A stretch of DNA of 64,000 nucleotides, taken from positions 94,195 to 158,194 of the forward strand of contig NZ_NKHP01000001.1 of NCBI RefSeq assembly GCF_014467235.1, read 5' to 3'. Below are positions 28,205-35,805 of this stretch, one piece after another. The DNA is from Xenorhabdus indica. Lineage in GTDB: Bacteria > Pseudomonadota > Gammaproteobacteria > Enterobacterales > Enterobacteriaceae. The notes under the pieces are model-generated. The model was not told the DNA's origin and did no database searches. It worked only from the letters and a program-made list of their open reading frames with translations. A program made the translations under genes and the position numbers. Every line of letters starts with the position of its first letter. Within the stretch, counting starts at the first letter, position 1.

Positions 28205-28942
28205 CTACAGTAATGACGCATCAGTATCCATACGAAATTTGCATTCAAGCAGGTGGTCGGTAATTCGGGTAATCATCTCCTGTGCCAGTCGGTAACAAGC
28301 GAGGTCATCCCCCTTATACAGAGCCGCCAAGAGTGTACGCCAGGCGGCAGCAACTTCGTTGTGAATGGCAGCCTCTCGGTACAGAAGCTCCATCAAAGGG
28401 GCCCATTCGGCTTGAATCTCCAGTTCCTGATTAGCAAGCCTGGCTGACTGTGCCTGAGATGCCAGAGTTAGCAGACAGCGCATATCTGTCTGTATACGGG
28501 CATCAGGTTGTATCGCGGCCGCAAAACTGTCGATTAGTTGCTCAAGTTTTCTCAGTTCACCCGTCGTTGAACGTTGGGCCGCAAGCCTCGCACTGTGGCC
28601 AATCACAGCACAGTGAAACTCACTGAAATCCGCCAGTTCACCCGAAGCTATCAGCCGCAACGGGTGATATTTCCGCATTATCTCAACGGAAACCTGGCAC
28701 ACAAAACTACCACCATGACGTCCGCGCCGTGTCTCAATCAACTGCCTGGCACGCAGTGTGTTCAGGGCGTCACGAACGGTGACCGGTGATACACCTAACA
28801 ACCGCGACAGCTCGTTTTCATTAGGTAGCTGTTCATCGGTTTGTAATATACCGGAGATGATCGCGTTACTTAAACGTTCCACAACCTGTTCGGTCCGGGT
28901 CGCCTGATCAAGTGGTGCATAGACGATGGAATATGCTGTCAT
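28205..28942 (-). CDS. GntR/FadR-type transcriptional regulator
   Basis: The 245-residue protein has an N-terminal winged helix (QVVERLSNAIISGILQTDEQ, then LPNENELSRLLGVSPVTVRD and ETRRGRHGGSFV) followed by an all-helical FCD-type effector domain from about residue 90. It lies inside the minus-strand operon between the SnoaL-like gene and the Cache gene with 53-bp gaps. FadR-subfamily members usually repress their own operon and are released by a pathway metabolite, so control of this amine/GABA operon is the likely role. The operator was not identified. Confidence 0.88.
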   Translation of the reverse strand: MTAYSIVYAPLDQATRTEQVVERLSNAIISGILQTDEQLPNENELSRLLGVSPVTVRDALNTLRARQLIETRRGRHGGSFVCQVSVEIMRKYHPLRLIASGELADFSEFHCAVIGHSARLAAQRSTTGELRKLEQLIDSFAAAIQPDARIQTDMRCLLTLASQAQSARLANQELEIQAEWAPLMELLYREAAIHNEVAAAWRTLLAALYKGDDLACYRLAQEMITRITDHLLECKFRMDTDASLL

Positions 28943-28995
28943 TCTCTAATTCCTGATCGTAATAACACGGGATTTCAGCATGTCTGCAAACAACG

Positions 28996-29769
28996 CTAAA
29001 AAATACCGTGGGGATGCAACGCTTGGGCATCTTCTGGTACTGGGGTGATCGCATCCCAAAGTTCAGCCACCTGGCCGTTCTCAATACGCCATAGCTCAAA
29101 GTAACTGTGACGTGCTCCAGCAATACTTCCCTCCGAATGAGTCAGAACAAACTGCCCGTCAGCGACTGTACGGTGGATTTTTGCATAATGCAGGCCCTTT
29201 CCTTCCTCTCTGAGTTGCTTAAGAAACGCAATGACCGCAGCCGTACCATCGGGAATATCGGGGCTGTGCTGGCGAAACTTCTCACCATTGGAGTAGTTAC
29301 CAAACTCATCATAGTGTCCTTCGATCAGGGTTCGCGTGAAAAAGTTAACCACCAGTTCACGGTTTTTCTCCCTGTCATGGCTATAGCCCGTTTCAGTCGG
29401 GCCATCTAACTGAGTTCGGCCACTGGCGTTGGGTGCGGACTGCGGTACTAAGCCATCCCAATGCTCCACAATTAAACCATTGGCAACCCGGTACAGATCA
29501 AAACCGACCAACGGCTGATCGTCTAATCCCGTAAAACGCCCGTGGATAGCAACCAGATCACCGTCCTGTAGTACACGATAGGTTTCATGGTGTAGTTCAG
29601 GATGTGCCTGGACCAGCTCCCGCAATCCGGCAAGACCATCTTTGACCAACGGCGAATGCTCAATGAAATTTGGCGCAAAATAACGCTCAAGCGCCTCCAC
29701 ATCACGGTTAGTAAACAACTCGTGTTGCGCGTGCGACACCAGGTCGCGTGGAGATCTAGTTTGATTCAT
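28996..29769 (-). CDS. Tandem SnoaL-like (NTF2-fold) protein
   Basis: The 257-residue protein consists of two similar halves. The first reads FIEHSPLVKDG near residue 34, then DGDLVAIHGRF and EHWDGLVP; the second reads FRQHSPDIPDG near 167, then ADGQFVLTHSEG and ELWDAITP. This is the pattern of SnoaL-like polyketide-cyclase/nuclear-transport-factor-2 folds, here as an internal duplication. It begins 15 bp after the aldehyde dehydrogenase gene, so it is in the same operon. Family members act as cyclases, isomerases, hydrolases or binding proteins. The substrate is not predictable; a role on an unstable aminoaldehyde or cyclic imine would fit the context but is speculation. Confidence 0.8.
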   Translation of the reverse strand: MNQTRSPRDLVSHAQHELFTNRDVEALERYFAPNFIEHSPLVKDGLAGLRELVQAHPELHHETYRVLQDGDLVAIHGRFTGLDDQPLVGFDLYRVANGLIVEHWDGLVPQSAPNASGRTQLDGPTETGYSHDREKNRELVVNFFTRTLIEGHYDEFGNYSNGEKFRQHSPDIPDGTAAVIAFLKQLREEGKGLHYAKIHRTVADGQFVLTHSEGSIAGARHSYFELWRIENGQVAELWDAITPVPEDAQALHPHGIF

Positions 29770-29784
29770 TGTGGGTGTCCTGTA

Positions 29785-31215
29785 TCAGTCGTTGGAACTC
29801 ATCACGTGTTTAATACGCGTATATTCATCGAAACCATAAGCTGACAGATCTTTACCGTATCCAGAGTTTTTAAAGCCACCGTGCGGAGCCTCTGCCGTAA
29901 GAGGAATATGGGTGTTAATCCAGACCGTTCCAAAATCAAGTTCACGAGACAAGCGCAACGCACGACCATGGTCGCGGGTCCAAACACTGGAGGCTAGCCC
30001 ATATTTGACATCGTTAGCTTTCTCTATGGCATCTTGTTCCGTTAAAAACTTCTGCACAGTGATAACAGGACCAAAAATCTCGGTCTGAATCATTTCATCG
30101 TGCTGCTCCAAACCAGTAATCACCGTAGGTTCAAAGTAATATCCCGAACGATCAGCCTGACAGCCTCCTGTTTCGATACGGGCATGTGCGGGCAGACGTG
30201 CAATGAACCCTTTGACCTGTTCTAACTGACGAATATTATTAAGCGGCCCATACAATGCCTCTTTATCTTCTGGATCACCAAAACGGATGGCCTTAGATGC
30301 TGCTACCAGTTTAGTAATGAAGATATCGTAAACAGATTCATGTACCAGCACACGTGAAGCTGCCGTACAATCTTGACCAGCGTTGAAGTACCCCGCAGTA
30401 GCAATGATTTCCACCGCTTTGTCTATATTCGCATCGGCAAAAACAACCACTGGTGCTTTACCTCCCAGCTCCAGATGTGCTCTGGTGAGATTAGCCGCCG
30501 CCGAAGAGGCAACCTGCAAACCTGCACGTACAGAACCCGTGATGGAAACCATAGCCGCCGTTTTGTGTGAAACTACCAAGGCACCCGCGCTGGCATTACC
30601 CAACACCACGTTGAAAGTACCTGTCGGGAAGAGCGGAGCGGACAATTCAGCCAGCAACAGAGTGCTCTCCGGTGTGGTATCGCTCGGTTTAAGTACCACA
30701 GCATTACCTGCTGCCAGAGCAGGTGCTATCTTCCACACCGCCATCATCAACGGATAGTTCCACGGGGTAACCTGCCCCACTACGCCCAGCGGTTCACGCC
30801 GGATACTGGTGGTCATACCAGAAAGATATTCAGCAGTAGCCTTACCCTCCAAAAAACGAGCTGCACCAGCGAAGAAACGGATATGATCCACCGACGTCGC
30901 AACTTCCTCGGAAGCAATCAGGTGCTTGAGCTGCCCTGTATTGCGGCTTTGCACCTCAATCAAACGTTCAGCGTTTTTTTCTACTATATCAGCCAGCGCT
31001 AGCAACGCCTGCTGACGTTCCGAAGGTGTGCAGCGTCCCCATATTTTAAATGCTGCTTTGGCCGATGCATAAGCATCATCAACATCTGCTGCACTTGCGT
31101 TAGGAGAACGCGCATAAGATTTACCAGTGACCGGACTTACCAAATCAAAATATTCGGAACCTTTAGATTCAATATACTGACCATTAATAAAATGCCTGAG
31201 AGTTGGTATCGGCAT
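29785..31215 (-). CDS. Gamma-aminobutyraldehyde dehydrogenase-like aldehyde dehydrogenase (PatD/YdcW type)
   Basis: The 476-residue NAD(P)-dependent aldehyde dehydrogenase is close in length and sequence pattern to E. coli PatD (474 aa). It shows TPWNYPLMMAVWKIAPALAAGN, then the catalytic glutamate in LELGGKAP and the catalytic cysteine in NAGQDCTAASR near residue 280, and the C-terminal HGGFKNSGYGKDLSAYGFDE. Expected reaction: 4-aminobutanal to 4-aminobutyrate. It is the first gene of the minus-strand operon, with a strong AGGAGG before the ATG at 31215 and a 260-bp upstream region likely holding the operon promoter. Together with the downstream aminotransferase it supports a putrescine/aminobutanal to succinate semialdehyde route. 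Confidence 0.9.
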   Translation of the reverse strand: MPIPTLRHFINGQYIESKGSEYFDLVSPVTGKSYARSPNASAADVDDAYASAKAAFKIWGRCTPSERQQALLALADIVEKNAERLIEVQSRNTGQLKHLIASEEVATSVDHIRFFAGAARFLEGKATAEYLSGMTTSIRREPLGVVGQVTPWNYPLMMAVWKIAPALAAGNAVVLKPSDTTPESTLLLAELSAPLFPTGTFNVVLGNASAGALVVSHKTAAMVSITGSVRAGLQVASSAAANLTRAHLELGGKAPVVVFADANIDKAVEIIATAGYFNAGQDCTAASRVLVHESVYDIFITKLVAASKAIRFGDPEDKEALYGPLNNIRQLEQVKGFIARLPAHARIETGGCQADRSGYYFEPTVITGLEQHDEMIQTEIFGPVITVQKFLTEQDAIEKANDVKYGLASSVWTRDHGRALRLSRELDFGTVWINTHIPLTAEAPHGGFKNSGYGKDLSAYGFDEYTRIKHVMSSND

Positions 31216-31429
31216 TGCTACCTCCTGGTGGATTGAAGATAAGATATAACCTATGATTTAATATATTTAATGGTTGTATTATCGTCAAATTTGTAGCAAA
31301 AATGTAAAATCAAGATAATTTAGATACATACATGCAACTTTCAGCATTTCCATCAGAAAAAATATGCAAATCTGTGAGTAAGATCGAGAATTTCATATCA
31401 CCAATAAAAAACAGGCAGATTGTTATAAT

Positions 31430-31450
31430 GCAGGCGATGTTCTCGCCTGC
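31430..31450. terminator. Hairpin downstream of the MarR remnant
   Basis: GCAGGCGA (31430-31437) pairs with TCGCCTGC (31443-31450) around a five-base loop. On the minus strand a T-run follows about 20 bases later. It would end transcripts of the now broken regulator gene. Confidence 0.45.
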
Positions 31451-31481
31451 CATGCTTGGTTATAATTTTGATCTCCCAAAA

Positions 31482-31670
31482 TTATTCTTCTATAACTTCT
31501 TCATTTAGCCTGTTTCGGAGTATTTTCAAAACACGGTTCATGGTATGGATATCTTCCAATGATATTCCTTCTGCCAGTTGATTCATCCATGGTGCTTCCA
31601 GCGCCATGGCATGACTGAAAGCCTTGCGACCGTTTTCCGTCAATACGACCAGATACGGGTTGGTAAGTCT
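31482..31670 (-). pseudogene. MarR-family regulator, C-terminal remnant
   Basis: The segment NPYLVVLTENGRKAFSHAMA followed by LEAPWMNQLAEGISLEDIHT matches the wing-to-C-terminal-helix part of MarR regulators. The sequence is MarR-like only to about 31670. Further upstream the same frame stays open to 31847 but encodes unrelated residues that are the antisense of another gene remnant. The DNA-binding helices are missing, so the regulator cannot be functional. Confidence 0.65.
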
Positions 31671-31972
31671 TGCAATACTGATGACTATGACAGGAGGTTC
31701 TGGATTTTCGTTAAGTAAGAACAGGAAAGGTCGCCTAATCGACGAAAAGAAAAAACGTATGCCGGTCATTGGTATCAACGGGCTACTGGTCATGATCCCA
31801 GCAGCCATATTTCTGAACATAAGGGCCTCTGAAAGGATGTTTGACATCTGGTTCTACACAAGTTCAGGCTCTGGAGCTAGCAATAGGCTTTGTGCAATTA
31901 ACCCTGATGAGCAGAAATTTCCAGGCAGGCTTACGACTGACAGGACGTTTACGAGTAAAAATTTCCCGTTGA
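31660..31972 (+). pseudogene. Small inner-membrane protein, N-terminally truncated and frameshifted
   Basis: Plus-strand frames encode LVSLAILMTMTGGSGFSL (membrane helix), KNRKGRLIDEKKKRMPVIGI, a second helix, and FDIWFY. After a frameshift near 31858 the other frame continues QVQALELAIGFVQLTLMSRN and GLRLTGRLRVKISR to a TGA at 31970-31972. Read across the shift this looks like one three-helix membrane protein. The 5' part is missing at the same point where the opposing MarR gene is cut. The exact family is not recognised. Confidence 0.5.
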
Positions 31973-32082
31973 AAACATGGTCAGTCGCGGTTTTTTGTTC
32001 ATGTTGCATGTGACTTTCTAGACCTCGACTGACAAGTATGTGTACATTGAACCCATGTTGATTAAGATCTAAAGAGTCATAC

Positions 32083-32517
32083 CTAAACCTTGATAATAGC
32101 CAGCATCTCTTCAGTTTCCTCATCCATGCCAACCTCAACGAAACCAAAACTGGCATAAAGATTTTTCGCAACGAGATTATTCGGATCATAACTAATTGCT
32201 ATTGCTTCTAACTGATTTGTGCGCCTGATTTCATCAAGCGCCAACAATAGTGCTTTACGTCCAATACCCTTGTTTTGATGGTTTTTATCCACCATAAACC
32301 GCCAAATCGTTATTCTTTGGTCAGCATCGGGGACCCACATGAAAAAACCAACGGGCTTCCCACCCAGACAAATTGCACGCGTTTGGTATGAAGAGTGAAA
32401 TTTGGATTGAACAAGGGACCACACATTTTCCGCAATATAGCCAAGTTGGTCATCAGTGACTGATAGGCCGCAGATAGCTTCAAAATTGTTCTTGTTTACG
32501 TCAGTTAAGGTAATCAA
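32083..32517 (-). CDS. GNAT family N-acetyltransferase, BltD/PaiA-like
   Basis: The 144-residue acetyltransferase starts at a TTG (32517) with GGAG nine bases upstream. The acetyl-CoA site is RFMVDKNHQNKGIGRKALL (pattern Q-x-x-G-I/L-G) near residue 75, followed by YDPNNLVAKNLYASFGF. The overall pattern resembles BltD/PaiA-type polyamine acetyltransferases of Gram-positive bacteria. The usual enterobacterial spermidine acetyltransferase gene speG is absent from its place beside ynfB, and a polyamine-type operon is nearby, so a polyamine substrate is worth testing. Amino-acid or antibiotic acetylation is an alternative. Confidence 0.8.
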   Translation of the reverse strand: MITLTDVNKNNFEAICGLSVTDDQLGYIAENVWSLVQSKFHSSYQTRAICLGGKPVGFFMWVPDADQRITIWRFMVDKNHQNKGIGRKALLLALDEIRRTNQLEAIAISYDPNNLVAKNLYASFGFVEVGMDEETEEMLAIIKV

Positions 32518-32577
32518 CTACACTGCTCCAATATAGGATTATAAGAAGGAACTATCCAAAATTTTTCTGTATTAATT

Positions 32578-32883
32578 TTAGTCTGTTTTTTTGAGCATTA
32601 ACCCAAATAAAGGGTTATCAATAACAGGGATAACTGCAATATCGAATTTGTCTGGTTCCGGCAAAAAATCAATATCCATTAATGCAGCAAATTGTGATGT
32701 TGCCAAATGGGCTTCTTCGATATCATCGGCGTATATCACCATCCCAAACTCATTTTCATTCAGCGTCACAAATCGACGGTTACGCGTGTTAAACAGTACA
32801 TAACCAACCACATCAGGATCTCTTTCAATGAGTCCTAATGTATCGAGCTCTTTCTGAAGTTTTTTTAGTTGCTTCTTTTTCAT
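32578..32883 (-). CDS. Small hypothetical protein
   Basis: A 101-residue acidic protein with a lysine-rich, heptad-like N-terminus (MKKKQLKKLQKELDTL) and several beta-strand-like stretches (DVVGYVLFNTRNRRFVTL, FDIAVIPVI). There is no signal peptide or membrane helix. Only a weak ribosome site precedes the ATG at 32883. It lies between the acetyltransferase and the VOC gene on the same strand. I do not recognise the family. Confidence 0.65.
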   Translation of the reverse strand: MKKKQLKKLQKELDTLGLIERDPDVVGYVLFNTRNRRFVTLNENEFGMVIYADDIEEAHLATSQFAALMDIDFLPEPDKFDIAVIPVIDNPLFGLMLKKTD

Positions 32884-32945
32884 TGTAAATTTCCATTAGT
32901 TATCACTAGCCATTCTGTTACGGGTCAAAACTTAGCCGTTTCAGA

Positions 32946-33311
32946 TTATTTTATTATCTGGAAGTTTCCCCGCAATCCGATTAAATTGCCAAATGGTTCT
33001 TCTAATTGGCACATTCCTAAACCGTTTTCGATCATCATCGGGCCTCGATATAATTTCGCGCCTATTGTCTGAAAATGCTGAATTGCTGTTTTAAGACAAG
33101 GGACTGACCAATACATAACAGTGCCATTTTTTCCTGAATAAACTTTATCATCAGCCTGCACTATCTCCAGAATAAAATCTTTTATTTTTAATAGAGTAAA
33201 ATCAAATTCTTCCAGATAGATACATTCTATTCCTGGGAATGCGCGTTTATACCATTCAAGGCCTAAGTTAACATCAGGTACAGGAATTAAAAGTGTGGCT
33301 GGTTTCATCAT
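32946..33311 (-). CDS. VOC (glyoxalase/bleomycin-resistance) family protein
   Basis: The 121-residue protein has the single-subunit VOC layout: an N-terminal beta strand with PVPDVNLGLEWYKRAFPG, a central DFILEIVQ strand, and a second half with IQHFQTIGAKLYRGP and EEPFGNLIGLRGN. Proteins of this size act as glyoxalase-like enzymes, dioxygenases or drug-binding resistance proteins. Both ATG codons at 33311 and 33308 are possible starts, with AAGGG upstream. No substrate can be inferred. Confidence 0.8.
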   Translation of the reverse strand: MMKPATLLIPVPDVNLGLEWYKRAFPGIECIYLEEFDFTLLKIKDFILEIVQADDKVYSGKNGTVMYWSVPCLKTAIQHFQTIGAKLYRGPMMIENGLGMCQLEEPFGNLIGLRGNFQIIK

Positions 33312-33453
33312 AATTACCCTTGTTATAGTAACCTGTCAATTCTATCGTCCCGAAAGAACTTATCAAATTCTTTCTTGACTAAAGATAAAGGACTTTCTCT
33401 AATTAATAGTTAAATGAAAAAATCAGTTAACCAGCTACAAAAAGAGGGCAACT

Positions 33454-34200
33454 ATGATTGTTTTTGTGACAGGGGCAACCGCTGGTTTTGGTGAAGCGAT
33501 TACACGAAAATTCATTAAACATGGCTCTGTGGTCATTGCTACAGGACGCCGTAAAGAGCGCCTGGATAGATTAAAAGAAGAATTAGGTGAAAATGTTTAT
33601 CCTATTCAGCTAGATGTAAGAAATCGAGATGCAATTGAGCAAGCTATACAGGAATTACCTGATCACTTACGTAATATTGATGTTCTTGTGAATAATGCTG
33701 GTCTTGCATTAGGGTTGGAACCAGCACATCAGGCTAACCCTGATGACTGGGAAACTATGATTGATACCAATACTAAAGGATTGGTGAACATGACCCGAAG
33801 TCTATTGCCTAAGATGGTAGAGATCAATCACGGTCATATTATTAACATTGGTTCAATAGCAGCAAGTTGGCCATATGCGGGTGGTAACGTATACGGGGCG
33901 ACAAAAGCATTTGTGAAACAGTTTAGTTTAGGGCTTCGCGCTGATTTGCTAGGGAAAAATATTCGGGTAACGGATATCGAACCAGGGTTGGTTGGAGGAA
34001 CAGAGTTTTCTCAGGTTCGCTTTAAAGGTGATAATGAAAAAGTGAGCAAAACTTATGAAGGTGCTGATGCCCTGACCGCTGATGATGTTGCAGAAGCTGT
34101 ATTTTGGGTTGCGAATTTACCTGCCCGTGTCAATATCAATACATTAGAAATGATGCCGGTTTGCCAAACATTTGCAGGAATGAATGTACACAGGAATTAA
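33454..34200 (+). CDS. ydfG: NADP-dependent short-chain dehydrogenase YdfG
   Basis: The 248-residue short-chain dehydrogenase has the cofactor motif TGATAGFGEAI, arginines of ATGRRKERLDRL favouring NADP, NNAGLALG, and the catalytic Y-x(3)-K in YGATKAFVKQFS. Length and sequence fit E. coli YdfG, which oxidises serine, threonine and 3-hydroxy acids and is also reported to reduce malonic semialdehyde. GAGGG precedes the ATG. It is transcribed alone and opens the conserved backbone segment. Confidence 0.93.
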   Translation: MIVFVTGATAGFGEAITRKFIKHGSVVIATGRRKERLDRLKEELGENVYPIQLDVRNRDAIEQAIQELPDHLRNIDVLVNNAGLALGLEPAHQANPDDWETMIDTNTKGLVNMTRSLLPKMVEINHGHIINIGSIAASWPYAGGNVYGATKAFVKQFSLGLRADLLGKNIRVTDIEPGLVGGTEFSQVRFKGDNEKVSKTYEGADALTADDVAEAVFWVANLPARVNINTLEMMPVCQTFAGMNVHRN

Positions 34201-34329
34201 TATTCCATCTTTTGATGAATCATTAGTGTTACAAGTGTTATTTTATACTAGAGATAACGCAGGTTTTTAATACTAATGTATTTTATTTCGGGTATCACTC
34301 AATGAATACTTTATGAAAGAGGTTGAAAC

Positions 34330-34692
34330 ATGAATATTCATCGTTTTTTAATAGCCAAGATTATTCCTATATTTTCCCTCCTTTTGCCACTATTTTGGCA
34401 GACGCCTGTTTTTTCCAATCCTTGTACATCAAGTAATTGCATCACTATTAATGGTGGTGGTGAAAACTCAATGACTAAAGAAGATGCCCGACAGAGCAAG
34501 GAGGAATGGAATGATCAACGGTCCCTACGCAATAAGGTTAATAAACGTAGGGAAAAAGATTTTGATAAACATGAAATTGATGTTGACAATCGTGATACTT
34601 GTTTGAAAAATTCTAACTTGAATGCTTATTGGGAACCGAACACAAAACGCTGTCTGGATATCAATACAGGTCGCCCTATTGACCCCGAATAA
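34330..34692 (+). CDS. ynfB: Periplasmic DUF1283 protein YnfB
   Basis: The 120-residue protein has an N-terminal signal peptide (hydrophobic stretch to about residue 30, with cleavage likely near VFSNP). The mature part contains KEEWNDQRSLRNKVNKRREK and NAYWEPNTKRCLD, as in E. coli YnfB. Function unknown. It is followed 35 bp later by the ynfD homologue, as part of a contracted E. coli-like speG-ynfC-ynfD neighbourhood. Confidence 0.88.
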   Translation: MNIHRFLIAKIIPIFSLLLPLFWQTPVFSNPCTSSNCITINGGGENSMTKEDARQSKEEWNDQRSLRNKVNKRREKDFDKHEIDVDNRDTCLKNSNLNAYWEPNTKRCLDINTGRPIDPE

Positions 34693-34726
34693 GTCACACC
34701 TACATCAATAAGATAAGGAGGTAAAG

Positions 34727-35056
34727 GTGAAAAAACTCTTGTTAACCGGGGCTATATTTATTGCTGCTTTTGTATCTTCTGTTTCACAAGCTTCGCAAGA
34801 TCCACAAAACCGAAACTCACAAAATGTGAGTTCGAAAAATCAAAATATAGTGACGTGCGAAAGTCTGAAAGAGCAAATTGCACAAAAAATCATCAATAAT
34901 GGTATTAAAGAAACAGATTTCAACCTTGAAGTTGTTGCGAGTGATCAGATGGATTACGGCAGTGGGAAAGTTGTTGGAAGCTGTAATCGTGGTAAACAAA
35001 AAATTATTTATACCCGATTCACTCACTCCGCTGACGAGAAAAAGTCCGGTAACTGA
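34727..35056 (+). CDS. ynfD: Periplasmic DUF1161 protein, YnfD-like
   Basis: The 109-residue protein starts with GTG at 34727, fixed by the strong AAGGAGGT just upstream. It has a signal peptide (cleavage near SQASQ), a Q/N/S-rich linker, then the DUF1161 pattern CESLKEQIAQKIINNGI with LEVVA and KVVGSCNRGKQKIIYTR, with two conserved cysteines. Compared with E. coli YnfD the linker is longer. Function unknown. Confidence 0.82.
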   Translation: MKKLLLTGAIFIAAFVSSVSQASQDPQNRNSQNVSSKNQNIVTCESLKEQIAQKIINNGIKETDFNLEVVASDQMDYGSGKVVGSCNRGKQKIIYTRFTHSADEKKSGN

Positions 35057-35070
35057 CACAATTAAAAAAA

Positions 35071-35104
35071 CAAAAAAGGGAGTTAACATACACTCCCTTT
35101 TTTG
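35071..35104. terminator. Bidirectional intrinsic terminator between ynfD and bioD2
   Basis: CAAAAAAGGGAGT (35071-35083) pairs fully with ACTCCCTTTTTTG (35092-35104) around an eight-base loop. The A/T ends give a T-run in both directions, which suits the two convergent genes. Confidence 0.9.
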
Positions 35105-35117
35105 TTTCCATTTTTTC

Positions 35118-35666
35118 TCAATTATCAAATGCCGATATAACTGGAATATCCAGATAATGAGACAAATCCCGTTCTTCTGGCCTAAAAAGATAGGGAATTT
35201 CACCTAGTTGAGGCGCTGGTATGTGACAACGTAACTTATCTAATACTATTGCGTAATGTGCTAATCCAGGATTAATACGATTGGGTATCCAACCAATCAG
35301 TGGTAGCCCGTCATTAATAATCGATTGGGTAGTCAGAATGGCATGGTTGACACATCCGGCCTGGATCCCAACGACTAAAATAACAGGCAGTTTTTCCTTC
35401 ACTACCCAATCAGAATAGAACGCATTATCTTGTGATAATGCACGCCAGCCACCTTTTCCATCAACAATTACGCGGTCTGCTTTATGACTCAATTTGTTAA
35501 GACAGTTTGTCATTTGAACAAAATCAATTTGATTTTCTTCCCTTGCAAGAAGTTCATATCCTACTGCGGTTGTCCCTTCACGATTAAAAACTTGCAGTAA
35601 TGCGCGGGTAACAACTGTTTTACCGATGTTGGTATCCGTGCCTGTAACAAATAAGCGCGTTAACAT
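35118..35666 (-). CDS. ynfK: Dethiobiotin synthetase homologue BioD2/YnfK, internally shortened
   Basis: The family carboxylates 7,8-diaminopelargonate to dethiobiotin using ATP. The P-loop GTDTNIGKT is intact at residues 8-16, and VDGKGGW, GLPLIGWIPNRINPG and PAPQLGEIPYL match YnfK/BioD. The protein has only 182 residues against about 220-230 in the family. The usual GYKPVA segment reads GYELLA and is followed directly by EENQIDF, so roughly 40 residues are missing and the conserved lysine after GY is lost. The reading frame is kept. Catalysis is doubtful. It may be a decaying paralogue, since biotin operon bioD would normally be elsewhere. Confidence 0.85.
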   Translation of the reverse strand: MLTRLFVTGTDTNIGKTVVTRALLQVFNREGTTAVGYELLAREENQIDFVQMTNCLNKLSHKADRVIVDGKGGWRALSQDNAFYSDWVVKEKLPVILVVGIQAGCVNHAILTTQSIINDGLPLIGWIPNRINPGLAHYAIVLDKLRCHIPAPQLGEIPYLFRPEERDLSHYLDIPVISAFDN

Positions 35667-35805
35667 AAATTCATTTCCGTGGTAACAGATAAACTGGCTA
35701 CTCTTTAAAACGTCTGTTTATAAAGTTTATAGCGAGCAGACTTGAAGTGTAGGGGATGTATTTAAGATAGGGATTGCGTTAGCTCAATGTTTTGTCAAAT
35801 GTGTT

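Noticed and set aside
31854..32189. Minus-strand frame of 111 codons between the MarR remnant and the acetyltransferase
   Set aside because: It overlaps the acetyltransferase in another frame and the antisense of the membrane-protein remnant; no family pattern of its own.
34817..35207. Frames on both strands overlapping ynfD and the end of bioD2
   Set aside because: They run through a terminator hairpin and lack ribosome sites; shadows of the real genes.
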